64,000 nucleotides of DNA from Pyricularia pennisetigena. Taxonomy: Eukaryota > Ascomycota > Sordariomycetes > Magnaporthales > Pyriculariaceae. The position numbers were made by a program, and so were the translations under genes. The stretch spans positions 1,616,269-1,680,268 of the forward strand of contig NC_043741.1 of NCBI RefSeq assembly GCF_004337985.1, read 5' to 3'. The notes under the pieces were generated by a model. The model was not told the origin of the DNA and made no database searches. It saw only the letters and a list, made by a program, of their open reading frames with translations. Below are positions 58,146 to 64,000 of the stretch, piece after piece. Each line of letters starts with the position of its first letter. Within the stretch, counting starts at the first letter, position 1.

Positions 58146-59505
58146 CCGGCGAATCTTGTACAACCCGTCCAAGCGGATGATCAAATTTTTGTTGTTAGCG
58201 CTTTAGTATACCCCCGAGATGCATTGTCTTATCTTTCAGTCGTGGCGAAACAAACTGTAAGGCATGTATTTATGTCAGCTCAATAGGCATGGCGCCGGGT
58301 TGTACTGCACAAGTGAGTGAGCATTCATCTCATGATGTATTTGGTACCTCGGGACAAAGATAGAGGTGAGGCTGTATGAATAAGATCGTAAGGGTTGGGG
58401 TTAAATTCAGCAAACGCCATCCACTCGTAACCAAGCAGTTCTATCTACACAAGCTACAGCCTCANNNNNNNNNNNNNNNNNNNNNNNNNNNNNNNNNNNN
58501 NNNNNNNNNNNNNNNNNNNNNNNNNNNNNNNNNNNNNNNNNNNNNNNNNNNNNNNNNNNNNNNNNNNNNNNNNNNNNNNNNNNNNNNNNNNNNNNNNNNN
58601 NNNNNNNNNNNNNNNNNNNNNNNNNNNNNNNNNNNNNNNNNNNNNNNNNNNNNNNNNNNNNNNNNNNNNNNNNNNNNNNNNNNNNNNNNNNNNNNNNNNN
58701 NNNNNNNNNNNNNNNNNNNNNNNNNNNNNNNNNNNNNNNNNNNNNNNNNNNNNNNNNNNNNNNNNNNNNNNNNNNNNNNNNNNNNNNNNNNNNNNNNNNN
58801 NNNNNNNNNNNNNNNNNNNNNNNNNNNNNNNNNNNNNNNNNNNNNNNNNNNNNNNNNNNNNNNNNNNNNNNNNNNNNNNNNNNNNNNNNNNNNNNNNNNN
58901 NNNNNNNNNNNNNNNNNNNNNNNNNNNNNNNNNNNNNNNNNNNNNNNNNNNNNNNNNNNNNNNNNNNNNNNNNNNNNNNNNNNNNNNNNNNNNNNNNNNN
59001 NNNNNNNNNNNNNNNNNNNNNNNNNNNNNNNNNNNNNNNNNNNNNNNNNNNNNNNNNNNNNNNNNNNNNNNNNNNNNNNNNNNNNNNNNNNNNNNNNNNN
59101 NNNNNNNNNNNNNNNNNNNNNNNNNNNNNNNNNNNNNNNNNNNNNNNNNNNNNNNNNNNNNNNNNNNNNNNNNNNNNNNNNNNNNNNNNNNNNNNNNNNN
59201 NNNNNNNNNNNNNNNNNNNNNNNNNNNNNNNNNNNNNNNNNNNNNNNNNNNNNNNNNNNNNNNNNNNNNNNNNNNNNNNNNNNNNNNNNNNNNNNNNNNN
59301 NNNNNNNNNNNNNNNNNNNNNNNNNNNNNNNNNNNNNNNNNNNNNNNNNNNNNNNNNNNNNNNNNNNNNNNNNNNNNNNNNNNNNNNNNNNNNNNNNNNN
59401 NNNNNNNNNNNNNNNNNNNNNNNNNCGCATGCCTGCTTTATATCCTGGAGTGAATAGTATGGCTAACTCTTGTCACGCAATGCTGCTGCTGCCCTACCCT
59501 CGCAG
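58146..59505. other. EFG1 3' flank and assembly gap
   Basis: The known sequence holds no supportable gene. Most of the stretch is the 961-base gap, which probably contains the 5' part of the next plus-strand gene. The sequence right after the gap (59426-59505) looks like the end of an intron: GGCTAAC branch site near 59461 and acceptor CGCAG at 59501-59505. Confidence 0.6.
58465..59425. other. Assembly gap (961 N)
   Basis: Run of unknown bases. It removes the upstream exon(s) of the gene that resumes at about 59506. Confidence 0.95.
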
Positions 59506-60168
59506 TGCGAAACAATTTGCGGCCCGTTGCGCCGTCGAGTGGCTGATGCAGCAGCAGCTCATGCCAGCAGACGGGGAAAGTGTGGTGTTCAAAAGGTCCA
59601 GGATCCAAAACCCTACCGTCTTCAGGGAAGCACCACTCAAGGTCGTCGAGGACGCAGCAACCGCCAAGACGGCCTCGCCACCTCCCTTGGTACAGCGTAA
59701 AATTGGTCAACCCGCCGCTGATCCCGGTGCTGCGACGGAGAGCAGCAAGGACGAGACGGCGAAGGACCTTAGCTTCGTCACCCGCGTCGAGCAGCTTTGC
59801 ACCCAGCTGGGCTATGGGAGGCCAATATACGTCCTCAACCAAGCCGAGAACACCCAGATATTCTCTGGCTGGGCTGACTGGCGGGATGAGATGCGGGTCC
59901 CTGCTTCCATCGGGGTCGTCAAGGATGTTTGGGGAAAGAAGTTAGTCCTTATCTTTTCATATCGTCGTCCCTATGATTTTGAGAGACACGCCCCCCCAAG
60001 GACATCTGCAGATTGGCTGACAATGCGGAGCACCCTGTCACGTATAGACACGCCAAAGAAAAGATTGCGGAGCAGATCCTCACTCATCTTGAACAAGTCC
60101 AGGCTAAGAGGATGGAGAAAGTCCGGGCTATAATGGAAAAGTGCCAGAAGATGTGTTCGGCTGAATGA
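59506..60168 (+). CDS. 3' part of a gene with a dsRNA-binding-like domain
   Basis: Partial: the 5' end is in the gap. Visible exons are 59506-59940 and 60012-60168, joined in phase 2 to read GKKLADNAEHPVTYRHAKEKIAEQIL. About 197 residues are visible. An opening helix AKQFAARCAVEWLMQQQL is followed by a variable Ala/Thr/Ser-rich linker, then VTRVEQLCTQLGYGRPIYVLNQAENTQIFSGWADW and a later helix HAKEKIAEQILTHLEQV. This order (helix; LGxxxPxY strand; F-x-G/W strand; gap; A-K-E-x-A-x-x-x-L helix) resembles a double-stranded RNA-binding fold, but I see no strong KKxAK end motif and make no claim on RNA binding. The exact protein family is unknown to me. Its stop is 116 bp from that of the next, convergent gene. 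Confidence 0.6.
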
Positions 60169-60284
60169 ATGAGCTATGTTATGAAGGAATAATTATGAGA
60201 AACGCTGCATTAATTACCAAAGTTTGCCCCAGTCGCTGGAGCTGTCGAGGGATTGTCGACCTGCCCAATACAGAGCAGTGACGA

Positions 60285-61859
60285 TTACAAAACCCTCCAT
60301 ATTGCTCCGGCAGAGGGAGTATTCTCCTGAGCATCGTCTTTCGCAATCTTTTCGATCCAGTCACTCTCTTGCTTGAGAGCTTCCCTCTCCATGTCCTCCA
60401 TTAACTTGATCTCCTCTAACATGTCGTGGGAGAGAGAACGACAAGCGGCAAGAATCATGGTTAGGCTTGACTCCTCCGTCTCGACCCCGGTGCTGTCCTT
60501 CCCCGGTGATCTGCGAGCACCATCATCCACTCCGCCCTCCAGATACCTCAAGTCCATACGCCAGTTGTCCAGCTTCCTGGCCACCGATGCACACTCGTCA
60601 TGCCACGCAGCGTCTAGCTCCGAAATGAAGACGAACTCGTCGTCAACGTCAAAAATACCGCCTTCTCGCCTGTCGTTTACGTATCGTAAACGTTCCAGCC
60701 ACTTTTCAAACTGCCGTACGACCCGCGCGTGCCGGCCGCCAGGTTCGCTGAGTTCCCAGAGACCCGACAAGACTGCATCCAGCGCCTGCACCTTCTCCTC
60801 AAGCTGACTCGGGCCGTGGGCCCCGCCGCCTTGAACCCAGGCGTCCAGCGCCTGGGCGTTCACATCTTCGGTCCTCTTCGCCTTGGCCTGGGCGACAGTC
60901 GCGTTGGCCTTGGCGACAGAGTCGAATCGTTTTGCCAACCTACTACGAGCACTCGCGTGCCAGCGGTTGGCGGTAGGTCCTGCTTCCCGGTGTAGGAGGC
61001 AAAGTTGGAGCAGCTCAGTCTGCCGCCGGCTCGTCTCGGCCGTGATGGCAACGTTTGCGGGCAGCTTCGATGGCGATGGCGGAGCGAGGAAGGTTGATGT
61101 CAAGGGTTTAGGGGCGGCCATCTTGAGCGGGGAAAAGTGCTGCTGCATCGTGTTGAAGGCAGGCTTGTTTACCTGGGCCGCTTGGGGCTGTTCGACTTGT
61201 GGCAGTTGTTGCGACTTCGGCTGGTCTAATGTCCTGGTTCTCAAGGGGTTCGACGGCGCCCTTCGATGGGCGGCTTTCGCCTGTGCCGTGACAGGAGGCG
61301 GGCGCGATGTTATGCTTGATGTTGCCGACATACCCGCATGTGACGAAGATGGTGCAGGATGGAGCAGGGTGGCGTCTGTGAGTGTCGTCGCTGAGGATTT
61401 TGCGCGCGAGTGGTTTGAACTGACAGACCTTTCGGCGCCGGCTGGGCCACCCGAGGTCTTGGGCCTAGGAGCAACGGCAGCTGATGATGCGGCCGGTCGG
61501 CGCAGTCCGGTCCCTGAGCCCGTCGCTGCCGATGCCGCGGCGTCCCTTCCAGGTGTAACATTCTCGTTTTGTTGCGCGGGGCGCAGGGTCTTGGAGCCGA
61601 GCTTGCTCAAGAGTCCTCCGGTCCGAGTCTTGGGGGCGGCTCGCGGAGCGGTTGTCGATGCCGACGATGTGGTTGTCCTTGTGGATACCGACGCCGATCT
61701 AGCGATTCCAGATAGCGGTGGCTTCACCGGCAGACGGCTGGGTGAGGCATTGCGCGATTCGTCAACAGAGGGCAGCCTCGAGACTTGGGAATCGTTGGGT
61801 TCGGCATTGGCAGGTCGCTTTATGGATCTTGTCCTAGAAAGAGGCGGGTGGGCGGACAT
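60285..61859 (-). CDS. Uncharacterised protein, disordered N-terminus and helical C-terminus
   Basis: Single-exon model of 524 residues from the ATG at 61859 (MSAHPPLSRTRSIKRPA). The frame is open upstream to 61946; those 29 residues may be leader or part of a further exon, so the start is uncertain. The N-terminal ~280 residues are disordered and rich in Ser/Ala/Pro/Thr with scattered Lys/Arg, the kind of region that can bind microtubules or nucleic acid. From about residue 285 the protein becomes helical and charged: TSRRQTELLQLCLLHREAGPTANRWHASARSRLAKRF, then coiled-coil-like segments to the end (LSHDMLEEIKLMEDMEREALK). I do not recognise the family; a cytoskeletal or spindle role would be a guess. 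The antisense strand has a long open frame (60883-61929) due to GC-rich codon choice only. Confidence 0.7.
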   Translation of the reverse strand: MSAHPPLSRTRSIKRPANAEPNDSQVSRLPSVDESRNASPSRLPVKPPLSGIARSASVSTRTTTSSASTTAPRAAPKTRTGGLLSKLGSKTLRPAQQNENVTPGRDAAASAATGSGTGLRRPAASSAAVAPRPKTSGGPAGAERSVSSNHSRAKSSATTLTDATLLHPAPSSSHAGMSATSSITSRPPPVTAQAKAAHRRAPSNPLRTRTLDQPKSQQLPQVEQPQAAQVNKPAFNTMQQHFSPLKMAAPKPLTSTFLAPPSPSKLPANVAITAETSRRQTELLQLCLLHREAGPTANRWHASARSRLAKRFDSVAKANATVAQAKAKRTEDVNAQALDAWVQGGGAHGPSQLEEKVQALDAVLSGLWELSEPGGRHARVVRQFEKWLERLRYVNDRREGGIFDVDDEFVFISELDAAWHDECASVARKLDNWRMDLRYLEGGVDDGARRSPGKDSTGVETEESSLTMILAACRSLSHDMLEEIKLMEDMEREALKQESDWIEKIAKDDAQENTPSAGAIWRVL

Positions 61860-62424
61860 GATGGGAGAAATAGGTGGTGGTCGCAGGCCGAGCGGGGCGG
61901 TGACATTCAGTAGCTCGTTCAATTTTTGAAAGTGAATCAAGATCAACCAATACTCGGTCTGGGTTTGCCATTGATTTAGTGTTTACTTCTTTGCTACGGT
62001 ACAAGGGTCTTACCGCGACCCCTTGCATTGATGACGGGTTGCTAGGGACAGGGATACCCCGCTGCATGGCTTGCTGGGCGTGGGCAATGTGGGGTCAATT
62101 ACTCTTGTCGTACTACTTCTCTACTCGTCTTTAGAACCCGCCGAGTGTCACCATTGAGAATACGAATGCGATATGCGACTTTCAGGCCATATCGCAGAAA
62201 CCAGCTCCCTGAATGCAGATGAATGAACTATAATTAAACATGTGAAAGCGTTAGCAGGTCAGAGCGTTCGAGTCCAATGGGCGATAAGTTAATCAGTAAA
62301 AAGTAAAAGTCGAGCGTTGCTGGAGTTCACCATGTGGGACAAACAACACGCCCAAACAAACTGATGCACAACTTCCCTGTTTCTGGCTTATCGATACAAA
62401 AAATTTTGGTGGGATGGCGCCCGG

Positions 62425-62460
<36 letters not shown>

Positions 62461-62663
62461 TGTAGGACCCTAGTCAATAATTAAAGACTTCCCCTCCTTC
62501 CTCGCAAATGACTGAATGTAGCGACACAATGTAGCAGATTCAAACTTTTTGTCGAGGGGAGAGAAGGAGTTGCAAGCGCAATTCTTCATCCGTTCCTCGC
62601 ATATCCCTTCCTTTCCCCTAAAATCTAGCCAGCTACATATTTCCAGTTCTAGTTGCCAGCACC
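61860..62663. promoter_or_regulatory. Divergent promoter region upstream of ADE5,7
   Basis: About 800 bp between divergent starts, with a T31 run at 62427-62457. A TTCGAGTCC match near 62256 was checked as a tRNA B box and rejected. No gene is supported. Confidence 0.6.
62427..62457. repeat. T31 homopolymer
   Basis: Thirty-one consecutive T about 210 bp upstream of the ADE5,7 start. Confidence 0.9.
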
Positions 62664-64000
62664 ATGGAGTCCCTCCGTGTTCTTCTCATTGGCAACGGAG
62701 GCAGGGAACATGCGCTGGCTTGGAAACTGAGCCAGTCGCCCCGCGTCGAGTCCATCATAGCCGTTCCAGGCAACGGTGGCACCGCCTTGATTCCCAAGGT
62801 TGTCAACAACACCAGCGTGTCCGCCGAGGACTTTGACGGTCTCGTCGCCCTTGCGCGCGCCTCCAACATCAACCTCGCCGTCCCCGGTCCCGAGGCCCCC
62901 CTTGTCGATGGCGTCGAGACGTACTTTCGCCGTGCCGGCATTGCCTGCTTTGGTCCTTCGCAACAGGCCGCGCGTATGGAGGGCAGCAAGACTTTTTCCA
63001 AGGACTTTATGAAGAGACATAACATCCCCACTGCCGCCTACGAGAACTTCTCCGACTTCGCTGCCGCCTCGGAATACCTGAACCGTGTCGGCCACAATGT
63101 GGTCATCAAGGCAACGGGCCTCGCCGCCGGCAAGGGTGTCATTATACCGGAGTCGCTCGAGGAGGCGCAAGCTGCGCTGAAGCAAATCATGCTGGACAGG
63201 GCTTTTGGCGACGCCGGCAGCGAGGTTGTCATTGAGGAGTTCCTGACTGGCGACGAGCTCAGCATCCTCAGCTTTTGCGATGGCTACACCATCAAGTCGC
63301 TACCCCCTGCACAGGATCACAAGCGTATCTTTGACGGCGATCTCGGCCCCAACACCGGAGGCATGGGCTGCTACGCCCCGACAAACATTGCCACGCCAGA
63401 GCTCATTGCCCGTATCGAGCGCGAGGTTTTGCAGCCCACCATCGACGGCATGCGCAAGGAGCGCTGCCCGTTCAAGGGTCTTCTTTTCACTGGCCTCATG
63501 ATCACCCCCAACGGCCCCAAAGTACTCGAGTACAACGTTCGCTTCGGCGACCCGGAGACGCAGACTCTCCTGCCTTTGCTGTCGACTGACACTGATCTCG
63601 CTGAGGTCATGGTTGCCTGTGCCGAGGGTTGGCTGGACCAGGTCACTGTCAAGGTGGAACCCAAGTTCAGCGCCACCGTTGTTGTCGCAGCCGGCGGCTA
63701 CCCCAACAGCTACGCCAAGGGCACCCCCATGACTGTCGGCCAGCCACCCGCCGGTGTCACCATCTTCCACGCCGGTACAAAGTTGTCTGCCGAGGGTCAG
63801 CTTCAGACTTCTGGTGGCCGTGTCATTGCCGCCAACGCCATAGCCGATACCCTTGAGGCAGCCGTGCAGAAAGCGTACAGCGAAGGAATCAGCCTCATCT
63901 CTTTCGATGGCATGTTCTACCGCAAGGACATTGCCCACCGCGCCTTTAGGCAGAAGGACCAGAAGCCTGCCGCCCAGGAATCGCTGTCCTACGCACAGGC
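62664..64000 (+). CDS. ADE5,7: Bifunctional GARS-AIRS purine enzyme, 5' part
   Basis: Cytosolic enzyme of de novo purine synthesis: the N-terminal half is phosphoribosylamine-glycine ligase (GARS), and the C-terminal half, mostly beyond the window, should be AIR synthetase. The window holds 445 codons without a stop. The start ATG at 62664 has context ACCATGG. Motifs: LLIGNGGREHALAW (7-20), VPGPEAPLVDG, ATP-grasp KATGLAAGKGV (Lys149-Val159), VIEEFLTGDELS, DGDLGPNTGGMGCYAP and the GARS signature RFGDPETQ (293-300). The visible part ends at QESLSYAQA, close to where the AIRS domain begins in fungal Ade5,7. Codon use is strongly C-ending (GTC, GCC, AAG), as in highly expressed fungal genes. Calling it bifunctional rests on family knowledge, since the AIRS part is out of view. 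Confidence 0.92.
   Translation, partial: MESLRVLLIGNGGREHALAWKLSQSPRVESIIAVPGNGGTALIPKVVNNTSVSAEDFDGLVALARASNINLAVPGPEAPLVDGVETYFRRAGIACFGPSQQAARMEGSKTFSKDFMKRHNIPTAAYENFSDFAAASEYLNRVGHNVVIKATGLAAGKGVIIPESLEEAQAALKQIMLDRAFGDAGSEVVIEEFLTGDELSILSFCDGYTIKSLPPAQDHKRIFDGDLGPNTGGMGCYAPTNIATPELIARIEREVLQPTIDGMRKERCPFKGLLFTGLMITPNGPKVLEYNVRFGDPETQTLLPLLSTDTDLAEVMVACAEGWLDQVTVKVEPKFSATVVVAAGGYPNSYAKGTPMTVGQPPAGVTIFHAGTKLSAEGQLQTSGGRVIAANAIADTLEAAVQKAYSEGISLISFDGMFYRKDIAHRAFRQKDQKPAAQESLSYAQ

Noticed and set aside
58376..60133. Long open frame running through the N gap
   Set aside because: Most of it is unknown bases. Only the part after the acceptor at 59505 has coding character, and the true gene splices at 59940 rather than reading on.
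60883..61929. 348-codon open frame on the plus strand
   Set aside because: It is antisense to the better-supported minus-strand gene at 60285-61859, has no domain-like pattern, and arises from the codon composition of the opposite strand.
62240..62290. Possible tRNA B box (GTTCGAGTCC)
   Set aside because: The flanking bases do not pair as a T stem, no A box is found at the right distance upstream and no acceptor stem can be formed.
1..64000. Transposons, CRISPR arrays, secondary-metabolite or virus-derived genes
   Set aside because: No transposase, reverse transcriptase, polyketide or peptide synthetase, viral domain, long terminal repeat or regularly spaced repeat was seen anywhere in the readable sequence.

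Overview
This window is nuclear DNA of a filamentous ascomycete (Pezizomycotina, most likely a Sordariomycete; a Magnaporthales-type genome is a guess from general look only). The basis is widely spaced single genes with few short introns (mostly 50-150 nt) that carry GTRNGT donors, CTAAC/CTGAC branch sites and YAG acceptors, Ser/Pro/Gln-rich fungal proteins, and fungus-specific families such as Caf120, Whi5/Nrm1, fungal Med15 and Sea4. No operons, rRNA, tRNA, CRISPR array or recognisable transposon was found. Assembly gaps lie at 42786-42868 and 58465-59425, with single unknown bases at 9524 and 31418-31419.

Layout: 2575-3501 (+) Ser-rich uncharacterised protein; 5831-7106 (-) UTP23; 7675-9113 (-) PTC7-type PP2C phosphatase; 10165-14385 (-) CAF120-like PH-domain protein; 19141-22883 (+) RAD53-type FHA-kinase-FHA checkpoint kinase; 24053-27270 (-) uncharacterised Cys-cluster protein; 28867-30019 (-) Whi5/Nrm1-family G1/S corepressor; 31880-36493 (-) MED15; a 7.4 kb stretch without genes; 43898-45691 (+) aspartyl aminopeptidase; 46262-49555 (-) LOS1/exportin-T; 50577-52582 (-) POB3 (FACT); 53039-56471 (-) SEA4/MIOS; 57221-58145 (+) EFG1; ~59506-60168 (+) 3' end of a gene cut by the gap, with a dsRBD-like domain; 60285-61859 (-) uncharacterised protein; 62664-64000 (+) ADE5,7, cut by the window edge in or just past its GARS half.

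Functional themes: the set is housekeeping and growth control: small-subunit rRNA processing (UTP23, EFG1), tRNA export (LOS1), chromatin and transcription (POB3, MED15, CAF120), TORC1 signalling (SEA4), cell cycle and checkpoint (RAD53, Whi5/Nrm1-like), mitochondrial phosphatase (PTC7), proteolysis and purine synthesis. These genes are not a cluster in the pathway sense. I joined exons by hand; every model given as complete keeps frame across all junctions and its total coding length is divisible by three.

I found no convincing undescribed multi-gene system. The best leads are: (1) very short first coding exons (11-34 nt) in six genes, which automatic annotation would miss; (2) a RAD53-type kinase whose SQ/TQ cluster is assembled across a splice junction and whose second FHA domain has lost its phosphothreonine-binding residues; (3) an aminopeptidase with two in-frame starts suggesting dual cytosol/mitochondrial targeting; (4) MBF-type ACGCG sites in front of the Whi5/Nrm1-like gene; (5) a poly(A) leader directly before the POB3 start; (6) tandem GATA sites between SEA4 and EFG1.
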